Assembly (NCBI GenBank): GCA_035283685.1
Contig: DATETJ010000012.1
Coordinates: 23,446-87,445 of the forward strand
DNA length: 64,000 bases
Direction: 5' to 3'
From: Candidatus Bathyarchaeia archaeon
Lineage (GTDB): Archaea > Thermoproteota > Bathyarchaeia > Bathyarchaeales > Bathyarchaeaceae
Both the position numbers and the translations under genes were made by a program. Below the pieces are notes generated by a model, which had not been told where the DNA came from, made no database searches, and saw only the letters and a list, made by a program, of their open reading frames with translations. This document shows positions 53,265 through 63,688 of this stretch, in pieces. Positions within the stretch are counted from its first letter, which is position 1. Each line of letters opens with the position of its first letter.

Positions 53265-54317
53265 TCATTTCCTTTGATCGTTTATCAATTCTTGAATTTG
53301 GTTTGACGCCGCTTCCAGCCGCTGCCTATCCCATTTCTCCGCGAAATGAAGCTGCCTATAAAACGTGTAGAACGATTCCATAGCCTTCGCCAAGTTATCA
53401 GCCATGTTCACGTGATTCTTGCCGTTACAGATTTCCGCTTGCAGCTTGTGTCCCCGCTTGTGAAGTATGTGAAAGCCCAGCCAAAAAGCAGAGTAACGAA
53501 GCGAAAGCAACGCGCCGACTAGGTTTCTCTTGTTCAGCCAGCTTCTGGCGTTTTCCAGCTCGGATTTTGGACCCAGACGCTTGGCGCCCCATTCCGTGTC
53601 GACAAACTCCTTAAGTCTAACATACAAACCTTCAACAAGATTGTAGTCCAAATCAGCAGCGTCATTTACAAACTCATAAACGGTTGAAAGCTGCTTTTCC
53701 GCGTTTCTCAGGAGGCTGAGTTTTTGGCTGAGGTCTTTCGGTCGAAAACTGGGAATCAGACCGTGCTTCATGACGTAGGCAGCGGATAGGCACGTTGCGG
53801 CTTCTCGCAGGCAGATCAGCGAGCTGAACGCATCTTGTTTGGTTAGATAGCGTTGTGCGGCGTTCACGTTGTTCTCAGCTTGCTTCACGGCGGGCTTGAT
53901 CTCGCTTTGACGCCACTTCCACTGTTTCGCCTTCGCCTTCCAATCTGCGAGTCTCCTTGTGGGATCAGCCAATATGACCCCGTTCTGCATAGCCTCAATC
54001 CATAGGCCAGTCCACATCCACGTGTCTGCCTTGTCCCTGAGTTTCTCATCTTCAAAAGTGTTTATGAATGGTTTGATAGGATAGCGCCAAACCTCCAAGC
54101 GGAAACCGTCCACCTTCCTTTCTTCCTTGCCCACTTGAATGTCAGCGGCAACCGTGTTGTAGACAACAGCCAAGTCGATGTCGCTTTCCTTATGAATGTC
54201 GCCTGAAGCCAGCGAGCCAAACAGGAAAACGCCGATCGCATGCTTTTCCTTCATCGACTCCTCGCATTGCTTAGCTGCTAATGCCTGCATCTGCCTCAGT
54301 TTGCCTTCCTTGCTCAT
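53265..54317 (-). CDS. Nucleotidyltransferase fused to HEPN-like helices
   Basis: 350 residues from ATG 54317 (MSKEGKLRQM), chosen because the longer frame to 54419 overlaps nreA by 76 nt and GGAG precedes this ATG. FLFGSLASGDIHKESDIDLA carries the MNT signature. The rest contains two helical regions resembling HEPN units (about 150-195 and 255-300). Substrate unknown; TA-like or RNA-modifying roles are possible. Confidence 0.75.
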   Translation of the reverse strand: MSKEGKLRQMQALAAKQCEESMKEKHAIGVFLFGSLASGDIHKESDIDLAVVYNTVAADIQVGKEERKVDGFRLEVWRYPIKPFINTFEDEKLRDKADTWMWTGLWIEAMQNGVILADPTRRLADWKAKAKQWKWRQSEIKPAVKQAENNVNAAQRYLTKQDAFSSLICLREAATCLSAAYVMKHGLIPSFRPKDLSQKLSLLRNAEKQLSTVYEFVNDAADLDYNLVEGLYVRLKEFVDTEWGAKRLGPKSELENARSWLNKRNLVGALLSLRYSAFWLGFHILHKRGHKLQAEICNGKNHVNMADNLAKAMESFYTFYRQLHFAEKWDRQRLEAASNQIQELINDQRK

Positions 54318-54343
54318 TTCATGACTCCAGTCGTAGCCGCGTT

Positions 54344-55723
54344 CTATGTGAACTTGAAGTACTCTGTAAGTCTCTTCTGATACAAAGCGTCTTGCAGCAG
54401 CCGACTGTAATGTATCCATCTTGAAAGTGGAATCTGAAACTGCTGTGAGATGCGTCCTAGAGCTTCATCCAAAGTCTTGAACTTGAAGGGCGTCTGCCGC
54501 ATGGCGTTGCGCACGTTCTCTCTCACCTGCCAAACTCCAACAGGCATGATATAGCCGGGATGCGCCTCCCTTAAGACTATGGCAGTTGCCTGTCGCCTCT
54601 CTTTCTCGAGTAGCTCGCAGACAGCCAGTCGTGCAGCGTAGTAGCATCCGCCTATACCCGCATACGTTGTTCGCCCTTCGTTACTTTCCCAATCAGAATA
54701 TATGACCACGTTTTGTCCACTGGGATTCCAGATGGTGCCGGGATACCAAGCTTCCATGGCTTCGTAACTCCAGGCTTGAGGCAGCATCAAAACCTCAAAA
54801 ATATTGTCCAGATAACGCGACTCGTAAACGCGATACTCATTGATTTCGGGATACGTCTTGACTTTAGCCATCAAACCTTTAGACAATATGTCATCAACTG
54901 CTGTGATGCTCCAACGCGTCGGCACCAACCGCCTGTTTTTCTCAAGTCCAAACGCGCCGACGCTGAACGCCCGCTGAATCTTGGTCACCAAGACATCATT
55001 AGAGTACAGTGTTCGAACCGCGTCCACCGCCTTCAGGTCTGTGTCATAGTATGCCTTTTCAATATGATTATCCCACCGAGCGTTGCCAACTTGCAGGTCT
55101 CTGATAGGCGCTGAGGGACCAAAAGGCTGCACGTCATCATCCATAATCAGACTGCGACGCGGCGGCTTAGCCAAAGCTAACTCCACATCAACCGAATCCA
55201 CAGACAAGGCGAGTTCCCGGGTCTGATCCATGATTCTACCAGCTTCCTCAAACTGCCACACGTTAACGCGATGCATGCCTCGGACAAGCATGGAGCGAAA
55301 ACCCACGATTTCATCCATGGATTTCCCAAACCAGAACTCTGGCAAATCGTAGAGGCTTGTGTCTTCATGCACAGGTGGAACCATGGGGCCAGCATAAACG
55401 TATGGATAGCCGATTCTGCCAATGAAAACGCTTGGAGGAGAAGCGCCGTCCACATCTAAACCGCTGATAAGCGGAACGGTTTTCAAGTAGTATTTGGCTC
55501 GAACCAGTAATGGGCAACCAGTCTTTCCGCAGAGAAACTTGCCGCCCTTGCAGGCTACACACAAGCCTTTCCCCCAAGCCACTGATTGCACGACAGGGTG
55601 CTCTGGATTGCCGCCGGAGACAGTGCCGTTGCTGGTGCCGAGAAGGTCAAGTAACCAGCGATTCCTCTGCTCAGAAGAAGGCTTAGGCAAGGTTGTCTCC
55701 TTTGCCTCGATGAGCCTGCGCAT
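54344..55723 (-). CDS. nreA: DNA repair protein NreA
   Basis: 459 residues. N-terminal zinc-finger-like Cys cluster (CVACKGGKFLCGKTGC), large conserved body with GRIGYPYVYAGPM and IMPVGVWQVRENVRNAM, and a C-terminal PCNA-interacting peptide QKRLTEYF matching Q-x-x-L-x-x-[FY]-F. NreA proteins take part in archaeal DNA-damage repair. First gene of the operon with the nucleotidyltransferase. Confidence 0.9.
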   Translation of the reverse strand: MRRLIEAKETTLPKPSSEQRNRWLLDLLGTSNGTVSGGNPEHPVVQSVAWGKGLCVACKGGKFLCGKTGCPLLVRAKYYLKTVPLISGLDVDGASPPSVFIGRIGYPYVYAGPMVPPVHEDTSLYDLPEFWFGKSMDEIVGFRSMLVRGMHRVNVWQFEEAGRIMDQTRELALSVDSVDVELALAKPPRRSLIMDDDVQPFGPSAPIRDLQVGNARWDNHIEKAYYDTDLKAVDAVRTLYSNDVLVTKIQRAFSVGAFGLEKNRRLVPTRWSITAVDDILSKGLMAKVKTYPEINEYRVYESRYLDNIFEVLMLPQAWSYEAMEAWYPGTIWNPSGQNVVIYSDWESNEGRTTYAGIGGCYYAARLAVCELLEKERRQATAIVLREAHPGYIMPVGVWQVRENVRNAMRQTPFKFKTLDEALGRISQQFQIPLSRWIHYSRLLQDALYQKRLTEYFKFT

Positions 55724-55866
55724 GTGCTTTCAGCAGGTAACTAGAGTCGACATTTGGTTTAAAACCATTGAGTACATGCAATTATCAAATCTTGCGGGAT
55801 TATTGGTGCATTTCGTCTTGTTCTAGCGGTCTACGCATAGAGAGCCGGAGTTTTCGAGAACTATTC

Positions 55867-57864
55867 TCACAGAGCGTATGACGCTATTAATGGAGCGAAC
55901 ACAGTAGCGACTAGGGTCATAACCGTAATCATTGTGTTGAGAGACGGCCCAGCAGTATCCTTGAATGGATCGCCCACGGTGTCACCTATGACTGCAGCTT
56001 TGTGAGCCTCTGAGCCTTCACCGCCGAATCCGCCTGCTTCAATGTACTTCTTAGCGTTGTCCCACGTGCCACCCGAGTTTGCCATAAACAACGCGAAGAT
56101 TATGCCAGTGACTATGCTGCCAGCGAGGAAACCCCCCAACGCTTCTTTGCCCAAAACGAAGCCAACCGCTATAGGAGCAACGATGGCTAAGACACAGGGC
56201 AGAACAAGCTCTTTGAGAGCGCCCTTAGCTGCGATGTCAACGCATTTTGCATAATCGGGCTTAGCCTTCCCTTCCATCAGACCCGGGATTTCCTTAAACT
56301 GCCTACGAACCTCCTCGACCATTCGAAAGGCGTTCTTTCCCACAGCAAGTATCAACAGAGCTGAGAGCAAAGGCGGCATCATGGCTCCGATGAAAATGCC
56401 CACCACAACTTTCGGATCAATCAGGTTAAGTGACTGAATCCCTACGAGCTCGGCATACGCGACAAATAGCGCAAGAACGGTCAGGGCTGCGGCGCCAATC
56501 GCGAAACCTTTTGTTATAGCCTTAGCAGTATTTCCAGCTGCGTCAAGCCTATCAGCAGCCTCGATAACTTCCTTCTTTAGACCTGATTGCTCAGCGATTC
56601 CTTTGGCATTGTCGACGATTGGTCCGTAGGCGTCTGCTGAGATTATCATTCCAACTATAGAGAGCATACCCACAGCTGCGATGGCAACGCCGTAAACGTT
56701 TGGCACTCCGTATAGTCCAGCGACGTACCAGGAAGCCATGATTGCAGCACTTATTCCAATAATAGGCGGGACTATACTGATTACACCGTAAGAGAAACCT
56801 GTCAGTATAGTTATCGCCGGACCCGTCTTAGAAGCCTCAGCAGTCTTCATAACTGGCATCCGGTCGATCGACGTAAAGAAGTCGGTTGTGAGACCGATTA
56901 CCACACCTGCCACCAGACCCGAAATCGTCGCGAAGAATATTCCCCATCCTTTGTCGCCCAGTCCCTGAAAGTAGATTATGATGAAAGCTAAGATGGCAAA
57001 TATGAAGCATGTGAGGAAGGTCCCCCGGTTCAAAGCTGCTCCAGGATTGTCTCTTTTCACTACTTTGATGAAAGCCATCCCCATTATAGAAGCAAGTGTT
57101 CCGCCCGCTGCAATTAGAAGCGGTAGAGTAACGTAGGCTACTTCTGTAAGTGTGGCTGCGCCAAGTATCATAGCGGCTATGATACTAGCAATGTATGAGT
57201 CAATTAGGTCAGCGCCCATGCCGGCCACGTCACCAACATTGTCGCCCACGTTATCAGCGATTACAGCTGGGTTTCGCGGATCATCTTCAGGTATGCCGAT
57301 TTCAACCTTGCCTACAAGATCGGCTCCGACATCGGCAGTTTTGGTGTAGATTCCTCCCCCAGCCTTGGCGAACAAGGCGAACGCGCTTGCGCCAAAACTG
57401 AAGCCCAGAATGACTTGTGGGTCCCTGAAAATGTAATATAGCAGGCTTATCCCTAAAAGGGCTAAACCCACGATGGAAAGCCCCATTACTGCTCCGCCGT
57501 AGAAAGCAACAGGAAACGCTTGCTTCAAACCATTTCTGGCAGCGCTAGCCGTTCTAACATTTGTTCTGATTGCTGCGGACATGCCGAAGAAACTGGCCAC
57601 GGCCGTGCAGATCGAGCCAAACATGTAGGCTAATGCCATGTTGTAGCCCAGGAAAATCCCGACGATTGCAGCCATTATTATAACGAACACTGCTAGAGTC
57701 TTGTTCTGCCTTTTGAGATAGGCTAGTGCGCCTTCTTTTATTGCGTCAGAGATTTCCCTCATCTTAGGAGTTCCGCTGTCCTGTTTATTCACATAGAAGA
57801 ACAGGTAGATTGCGACGGCGACTGAAGCTAAGCCTCCGATAGGCGCGATAATCAACCAGTCCAT
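55867..57864 (-). CDS. hppA: Membrane-bound proton-pumping pyrophosphatase
   Basis: 665 residues from ATG 57864, which has GGAGAG 6 nt upstream; GTG 57888 is possible. About 16 membrane helices. Substrate site motifs [18 protein letters not shown] and [18 protein letters not shown] are intact. [10 protein letters not shown] has Lys where K+-dependent enzymes have Ala, so it should be a K+-independent H+-pump. Recovers energy from pyrophosphate made, for example, by Acs nearby. Confidence 0.95.
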   Translation of the reverse strand: MDWLIIAPIGGLASVAVAIYLFFYVNKQDSGTPKMREISDAIKEGALAYLKRQNKTLAVFVIIMAAIVGIFLGYNMALAYMFGSICTAVASFFGMSAAIRTNVRTASAARNGLKQAFPVAFYGGAVMGLSIVGLALLGISLLYYIFRDPQVILGFSFGASAFALFAKAGGGIYTKTADVGADLVGKVEIGIPEDDPRNPAVIADNVGDNVGDVAGMGADLIDSYIASIIAAMILGAATLTEVAYVTLPLLIAAGGTLASIMGMAFIKVVKRDNPGAALNRGTFLTCFIFAILAFIIIYFQGLGDKGWGIFFATISGLVAGVVIGLTTDFFTSIDRMPVMKTAEASKTGPAITILTGFSYGVISIVPPIIGISAAIMASWYVAGLYGVPNVYGVAIAAVGMLSIVGMIISADAYGPIVDNAKGIAEQSGLKKEVIEAADRLDAAGNTAKAITKGFAIGAAALTVLALFVAYAELVGIQSLNLIDPKVVVGIFIGAMMPPLLSALLILAVGKNAFRMVEEVRRQFKEIPGLMEGKAKPDYAKCVDIAAKGALKELVLPCVLAIVAPIAVGFVLGKEALGGFLAGSIVTGIIFALFMANSGGTWDNAKKYIEAGGFGGEGSEAHKAAVIGDTVGDPFKDTAGPSLNTMITVMTLVATVFAPLIASYAL

Positions 57865-57918
57865 TGCGCTACTCTCCAACGGTGCCACACGTATTTTTTA
57901 ACGTCATTATTAGTATCA

Positions 57919-57956
57919 AGTATATAAGAAAATTGTCTACGCAACGCTTAAATTTA
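57919..57956. promoter_or_regulatory. Divergent promoters of hppA and acetate transporter
   Basis: Minus-strand TTCTTATATAC (57919-57929) serves hppA. Plus-strand GCTTAAATTTA (57946-57956) serves the transporter. The two TATA boxes are about 20 nt apart back to back, so one regulator could control both. Confidence 0.5.
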
Positions 57957-57998
57957 CTTGCTCAGATTCAGTTGGGTTTCTGCGCTAAGGAGAAATCG

Positions 57999-58637
57999 AT
58001 GGAAATGAGTGAGAAACTTGCTAATCCAGCGCCACTCGGACTGCTAGGCTTCGGCATGACAACAGTGCTACTAAACTTTGTTCACAACGCTCGACTAGGT
58101 CCAATAGACAGCATGATACTGGGCATGGGAATATTCTACGGAGGCTTAGCACAGATAGTCGCGGGAATACTCGAGTACAAGAAAGGCAGCACCTTTGGCA
58201 CAACAGCTTTTACATCGTACGGTCTGTTTTGGCTTTCATTTGTTGCATTGAACTGGCTAGGAGTAAGAGACGTTGCAGCCCGCGGAGTATGGCCTTTCTT
58301 GGGCGGCTCCACACCTTGGACTGCAAGCCAAGAAGCATTCGCAGCCTACTTCTTCATGTGGGGACTCTTCACCTTCGTCATGTTCTTCGGCACGCTTGGG
58401 ACAAACCGCACCTTACAATTTGTTTTCATGAGCCTTGCAGTGCTCTTCTTCCTACTCGCAATCAAATCAGCGCTTCTAGCATACACATCAACCACAGCTT
58501 CAAGCCTAGAGTGGTTCACCCGATTCATTGGGTTTGAAGGTGTCATCTGCGGTTTCAGCGCGGTCTATCTGGCACTTGCTGAAGTCCTGAATGAAGCATA
58601 TGGAAAAACCGTGTTGCCAATTGGAAAAGTAACGTAA
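57999..58637 (+). CDS. satP: Acetate/succinate transporter (SatP/GPR1-FUN34-YaaH family)
   Basis: 212 residues, six membrane helices. The family signature [11 protein letters not shown] is at residues about 8-18. ATG 57999 has AAGGAG 5 nt upstream; the frame is open further up, but that part overlaps the promoter. Moves acetate or other short acids across the membrane. It sits directly before acs. Confidence 0.93.
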   Translation: MEMSEKLANPAPLGLLGFGMTTVLLNFVHNARLGPIDSMILGMGIFYGGLAQIVAGILEYKKGSTFGTTAFTSYGLFWLSFVALNWLGVRDVAARGVWPFLGGSTPWTASQEAFAAYFFMWGLFTFVMFFGTLGTNRTLQFVFMSLAVLFFLLAIKSALLAYTSTTASSLEWFTRFIGFEGVICGFSAVYLALAEVLNEAYGKTVLPIGKVT

Positions 58638-58768
58638 AGTAGGTAAGCCAAAGCCATTTTGCACCTGTCTTTCCCACAATCATTCGAGATTTGACAATCT
58701 TTGCCGAAGATTTTATTAGGTGAAGACCGCTTTCCATAGAGGCTCACGATAAAGGAGCATTACACAAA

Positions 58769-60724
58769 ATGTCACAACCAGTCAAATGGGTCAAAGAAGA
58801 CCCAAACAACAAGAACGTGTTCTGGCCCACTGATGAAATGAAAAAACGGGCCTGGATAAGCGATGAGAGCATTTACATGGAAGCAGCTAAAGACCCCGTG
58901 GCTTTTTGGGCTGCAAAGTCCAAGGAAGGACTAGAATGGTTTAAAGATTGGACGAAAGACTACGAGTGGAATCCTCCGTTTTACAAATGGTTTGTGAATG
59001 GAAAGATCAACGCTTCTTACAACGCTGTGGATAGACACATTAGGACGTGGCATAAGAACAAGGCTGCCATAATCTGGGAACCTGAGCCTACAAACGAGCA
59101 AAGCAGAGTTCTGACGTTCCAAGACCTTTATCGAGAAGTTAACAAGTTCGCCAACGTGCTCAAAAGCCTCGGCGTTCAGAAAGGCGACCGAGTGGGCATC
59201 TATTTGCCCATGATTCCAGAAGTTCAGATAGCCATGTTAGCCTGCGCACGCATAGGCGCGGTTCACAGCGTAGTTTTCTCAGCTTTCAGTGGGCAATCGC
59301 TTAAGGACCGCATGGAGGACGCCGAGGCCAAGGTTCTGGTCACTGCGGACGGTTACTATCGGCGGGGCAAGGTTGTAGATCTTAAGAGTCAAGCGGACAT
59401 AGGCTTAGTGGGCACGGCAATCAAGCATGTTGTGGTTGTGAAAAGAACCGGTGCTCAAGTTGACATGGTTGAGGGCAGAGACTACTGGTGGCACGATTTA
59501 GTGGCTAAGGCGCCATTGTACTGCGAACCTGAACCAATGGACAGCGAAGACATGCTTTTCACTCTCTACACGAGCGGAACAACAGGCAAGCCCAAAGGCA
59601 TCGTGCATCACACAGGCGGCTACTTGACAGTAGCCTACTGGACGACGAGATGGGACTTTGATCTTCATGACGACGACATTTTCTGGTGCACTGCCGACAT
59701 AGGCTGGGTTACAGGACACACATACGCCTGCTACGGTCCTCTTTTAAACGGCGCTACAATCGTCATCTACGAAGGATCACTCGATTATCCGGATTTTGAC
59801 CGATGGTGGGCAATAATTGAAAAATATGGTGTCACAGTGTTTTACACAGCGCCTACAGCCATAAGAATGATACTGAAATGGGGCGAAGAATACCCCAAGA
59901 AACACGACTTGAGTACCGTGCGACTGCTGGGCACGGTCGGCGAACCAATCAACCAAGATGCATGGCTGTGGTACTTCAAGCATATTGGCGGCGAAAGGTG
60001 CCCAGTCATTGACACTTGGTGGCAAACCGAAACTGGCGCAACACTCATCAACTCCTTGCCAGGAATAGGCCCCTTCATACCGACGGTTGCGGGCAGAAGC
60101 TTCCCAGGAACAACGCACGATATACTTGACGAAGCTGGTAAACCTGTAACTTCAGGTGAAGGCGGCTACCTTGTGCAGAAGAGCCCTTTTGCACCAGGCA
60201 TGCTGCGAACCGTGTTCAAAGATCCTGAGCGTTATAAGACGCAGTATTGGAGTGTGTACGGTCCGGAGCTCTATTACACCAGTGACGGCGCTATACGATG
60301 GGACGAGCTGGGAAACATAAGGCTCACAGGTCGAGTTGACGACGTGATGAAAGTCGCAGGGCACAGGCTCTCAACGGCTGAAGTTGAGAACGCTTTGATG
60401 CAGCATCCAGAGGTGGCAGAATGTGCTGTGGTAGCCGCGCCGCACGACATTAAAGGCGAGGTTCCAGTTGCTTTCATCACGTTGAAGGAGGGCGTGAAGG
60501 CGTCCGCATCGCTTGAAAGCGAACTAGTCCAAACAGTTGTTAAGTTCATTGGACCCACTGCTAGACCGGAGAGAATCATTTTGACCGAAGCGTTGCCAAA
60601 AACTCGAAGCGGAAAGATCATGAGGCGCATACTCAAAGCCCTAGTAAAGCATGAACCCGTCGGAGACACAACCACGCTAATGAACCCAGAAGCCGTAGAC
60701 GAACTCAAACAAAAAGTGGGGTAG
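58769..60724 (+). CDS. acs: Acetyl-CoA synthetase (AMP-forming)
   Basis: 651 residues, standard Acs length. ATP-binding YTSGTTGKPKGIVH, DTWWQTETGA, YYTSDGA and the C-terminal catalytic Lys motif PKTRSGKIMRRIL are present. Acetate + ATP + CoA gives acetyl-CoA + AMP + PPi. The PPi product links it to the pyrophosphatase encoded upstream. Possibly regulated by Lys acetylation at SGK. Confidence 0.97.
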   Translation: MSQPVKWVKEDPNNKNVFWPTDEMKKRAWISDESIYMEAAKDPVAFWAAKSKEGLEWFKDWTKDYEWNPPFYKWFVNGKINASYNAVDRHIRTWHKNKAAIIWEPEPTNEQSRVLTFQDLYREVNKFANVLKSLGVQKGDRVGIYLPMIPEVQIAMLACARIGAVHSVVFSAFSGQSLKDRMEDAEAKVLVTADGYYRRGKVVDLKSQADIGLVGTAIKHVVVVKRTGAQVDMVEGRDYWWHDLVAKAPLYCEPEPMDSEDMLFTLYTSGTTGKPKGIVHHTGGYLTVAYWTTRWDFDLHDDDIFWCTADIGWVTGHTYACYGPLLNGATIVIYEGSLDYPDFDRWWAIIEKYGVTVFYTAPTAIRMILKWGEEYPKKHDLSTVRLLGTVGEPINQDAWLWYFKHIGGERCPVIDTWWQTETGATLINSLPGIGPFIPTVAGRSFPGTTHDILDEAGKPVTSGEGGYLVQKSPFAPGMLRTVFKDPERYKTQYWSVYGPELYYTSDGAIRWDELGNIRLTGRVDDVMKVAGHRLSTAEVENALMQHPEVAECAVVAAPHDIKGEVPVAFITLKEGVKASASLESELVQTVVKFIGPTARPERIILTEALPKTRSGKIMRRILKALVKHEPVGDTTTLMNPEAVDELKQKVG

Positions 60725-60888
60725 CTCAGCTCTCTGCTACTTGCTTCTTCGCATTTCTAGTCTTTTTGATTTGAGACCTCACAAGATGGGCTGAAGCGCT
60801 CTGTGCCTTCGGTTTTGAAAGGCAAAAACGTTTAAAGCAATGTTGCACGTTTAGCATAAAGGTTCATGTCTACATCAGGCGATTCACG

Positions 60889-63606
60889 ATGAGTTCGGCG
60901 TGGCATGCCAAAGACGAGGAAGCTGTGATAGAGGCTCTCAACACCAGTCTGACCGGTTTGAGCGAGCAAGACGCGAAAAATCGTCTAAGTCAATTTGGAT
61001 ACAATGAACTCAAAGAGCGGAAAAGAGTAACTCCGTTGCAGATTTTTCTCGGTCAGTTCAAAGACATTTTTGTGATCATGCTTTTTGTAGCCACTGCAAT
61101 CTCTTTCCTTATTGGAGAAATTGTGGACGCAGGCACAATTGCAGCCATTGTAGTTCTCAACTCGGTTGTAGGTTTCATTCAAGAGTATAGGTCAGAAAAA
61201 GCCATTGAAGCCATGAAGAAGCTGACAGCGCCAAAGGCTCGCGTGCTGCGAGACGGAGGAGAGGTATTAATACCAGCCAAAGAGGTTGTGCCAGGCGACA
61301 TAGTGGTTCTTGAAGAAGGCGACCGCATCCCAGCTGATGGCAGAGCTATTGAAGCTGTGAATTTGAAAACAAATGAGGCGGTTTTGACGGGTGAATCAAC
61401 CCCTGTGAGTAAAGGGGTGGGCATTGTTGACGAGAAGGCGCCTGTGGGGGATAGAAAAAATTCGATTTTCATGGCTACCCACGTAATTTACGGCAGGGGA
61501 AAAGCCGTTATCACGTCTACGGGCATGGGCACTGAGTTTGGAAAAATTGCGGAAATAGTGCAGACGCTTGAGGAAGAGGAAACTCCACTTAAGCAGAAGC
61601 TTGCACGTTTTGCGAAAAAACTGGGAATAATAATTGTGATTATTTGCGCTATCATATTTGTCCTTGAGCTATACGAGGTATTTGTCCTTCAAGTTTATCA
61701 AGGACCAAGCGTCCTTGAAAATATTCTTAAAACATTTATGACCGCTGTTGCTCTTGCTGTTTCAGCAGTTCCAGAAGGCTTGCCAGCGGTTGTAACTATA
61801 TCGCTTGCTTTCGGCGCTCGGGAACTTGCAAAGCGCAACGCAATTATCAGAAGGTTGTCTTCAGCTGAAACCTTAGGTGCTACAACCGTCATTTGCTCCG
61901 ACAAGACAGGTACGTTGACCAAGGGTGAAATGACAGTGCGCAAGGTATATGTCAATGGCAAAATGATTGATGTGACCGGAGTGGGCTACGAACCCAAGGG
62001 TGAATTCTTAAACAATGGCATACGTGTGGAACCTAAAGAAAATAAAGACCTTAACCTGCTGTTGAGAGCGGGTTCACTGTGCACAAACGCTCATTATGAC
62101 GGAAAAAACGTGATTGGAGATACCACGGAAGGAGCCTTAATTGTAGCTGCCGCAAAGGCTGGAATGGTCAGGAAAGACTTAGAAAAAGAATATCCCCGAG
62201 TGCAAGAAGTGCCTTTCAGTTCAGAAAGAAAACGAATGACAACAGTCCACAAGACACCAGAGGGAAAGCTCGTTGTCTATGTTAAGGGAGCCCCAGAAAT
62301 AGTTTTAGAACGCAGCATCAAAATTCAAAAAGACGGCGAGGCAGAGAAGCTCAACGCCAAAGAAAGAAAAACAATTCTTGAAATAAATGAAAAAATGGCA
62401 AGCGACGCCTTGCGGGTGTTAGGTGTAGCCTATAAGGTATTGTCGGACAACACCCCGGCAAACATTGATGAAAACGTTGCTGAAAACGACTTGGTGTTTG
62501 TCGGTTTAATGGGGATGATTGATCCGCCGAGAGAAGAAGCCAAAGAAGCCAACCACAAGTGTCAGCAAGCAGGCATCAAAACTGTTATGATAACTGGAGA
62601 CCACAAACTCACGGCGGTTGCCATAGCAAAAGAGTTAGGCATGCTCAAGAGCGACATGGTTTTAACGGGTTCTGAACTGGACAAAATGAGCGACGAAGAA
62701 TTCGAAAAAACAGTGGACCCCGTTACAGTTTATGCCCGAGTTTCTCCCGAACACAAGCTCCGCATAGTTAGAGCATTGAAAAAGAAAGGACACATAGTTG
62801 CTATGACAGGCGACGGAGTCAATGACGCCCCAGCGTTAAAGCAATCAGACATTGGCGTGGCTATGGGCATTACTGGCACCGACGTCACAAGAGAAGCCGC
62901 AGACATGGTTTTGGCAGATGACAACTTTGCCACACTAGTCACCGCTGTCGAAGGTGGGCGAACAATATACGACAACATACGCAAATTTTCATTCTTTTTG
63001 ATGCGGTGCAACTTCGACGAGTTGTTCTTGATTGGCACCTTTGCTTTGCTGGGATTAGAGCTTCCGCTTACTGCAGGCATGATTTTGTGGTTGAATCTAG
63101 TCACAGATGGGGGTCCTGCGCTTGCGTTAACTATGGACCCTCCCGAAAAGGATGTCATGAAGAGACATCCACGCAATCCAAACGAGGGAATCCTACATGG
63201 GAGATTCGCATCTATAATCGCCACCTTCACAACGCAGTTTGTTTTGACGGGTGGTTTATTCTTCTGGCAATATTACCTTCTTCCTGGACCTTTGACGGAG
63301 CTAAAACTGGCGCAGGCTCGAACTATGGCGTTTATGCGGGCAACCTTGCAAGAACTATTGGTTGTGTGGAACTGCCGCTCTGAAAAGCACAATGCGTTCA
63401 AGGTTGGTTTCCGTTCTAACAAATTCCTGCTGGTCTCTGTAATTGTTTGTGGATTTTTAACGATTCTTCTGCCCTTCTTCGGGTTGTTTGGAATGGTTCC
63501 GATGGACGACCCGTTGGAATGGGGACTCGTTATAGTTGCCTCTTTGACAGGCTTGCTGATTTTGCCAGAAATATTCTACGGAAGAAAAATCTGGCGCTGG
63601 ATTTAA
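60889..63606 (+). CDS. P-type Ca2+/cation-transporting ATPase
   Basis: 905 residues. N-terminal cation-ATPase segment (SLTGLSEQDAKNRLSQFGYN-type), actuator TGES, phosphorylation DKTGT (Asp338), KGAPEIVLER in the nucleotide domain, and TGDGVNDAPALKQ. The helix-4 sequence VSAVPEGLPA and helix-6 NLVTDGGPA suit the SERCA/PMR1 Ca2+ or Mn2+ class. About 10 membrane helices. A paralogue follows at 63689. Confidence 0.93.
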   Translation: MSSAWHAKDEEAVIEALNTSLTGLSEQDAKNRLSQFGYNELKERKRVTPLQIFLGQFKDIFVIMLFVATAISFLIGEIVDAGTIAAIVVLNSVVGFIQEYRSEKAIEAMKKLTAPKARVLRDGGEVLIPAKEVVPGDIVVLEEGDRIPADGRAIEAVNLKTNEAVLTGESTPVSKGVGIVDEKAPVGDRKNSIFMATHVIYGRGKAVITSTGMGTEFGKIAEIVQTLEEEETPLKQKLARFAKKLGIIIVIICAIIFVLELYEVFVLQVYQGPSVLENILKTFMTAVALAVSAVPEGLPAVVTISLAFGARELAKRNAIIRRLSSAETLGATTVICSDKTGTLTKGEMTVRKVYVNGKMIDVTGVGYEPKGEFLNNGIRVEPKENKDLNLLLRAGSLCTNAHYDGKNVIGDTTEGALIVAAAKAGMVRKDLEKEYPRVQEVPFSSERKRMTTVHKTPEGKLVVYVKGAPEIVLERSIKIQKDGEAEKLNAKERKTILEINEKMASDALRVLGVAYKVLSDNTPANIDENVAENDLVFVGLMGMIDPPREEAKEANHKCQQAGIKTVMITGDHKLTAVAIAKELGMLKSDMVLTGSELDKMSDEEFEKTVDPVTVYARVSPEHKLRIVRALKKKGHIVAMTGDGVNDAPALKQSDIGVAMGITGTDVTREAADMVLADDNFATLVTAVEGGRTIYDNIRKFSFFLMRCNFDELFLIGTFALLGLELPLTAGMILWLNLVTDGGPALALTMDPPEKDVMKRHPRNPNEGILHGRFASIIATFTTQFVLTGGLFFWQYYLLPGPLTELKLAQARTMAFMRATLQELLVVWNCRSEKHNAFKVGFRSNKFLLVSVIVCGFLTILLPFFGLFGMVPMDDPLEWGLVIVASLTGLLILPEIFYGRKIWRWI

Positions 63607-63688
63607 CCCTAGAGCGAGTTTAAGTTTATTAAGAATTGTTTGAATATAGATGCAGATTCTCTAGAAACCGTTTTTGGAGGAGCCTTCG

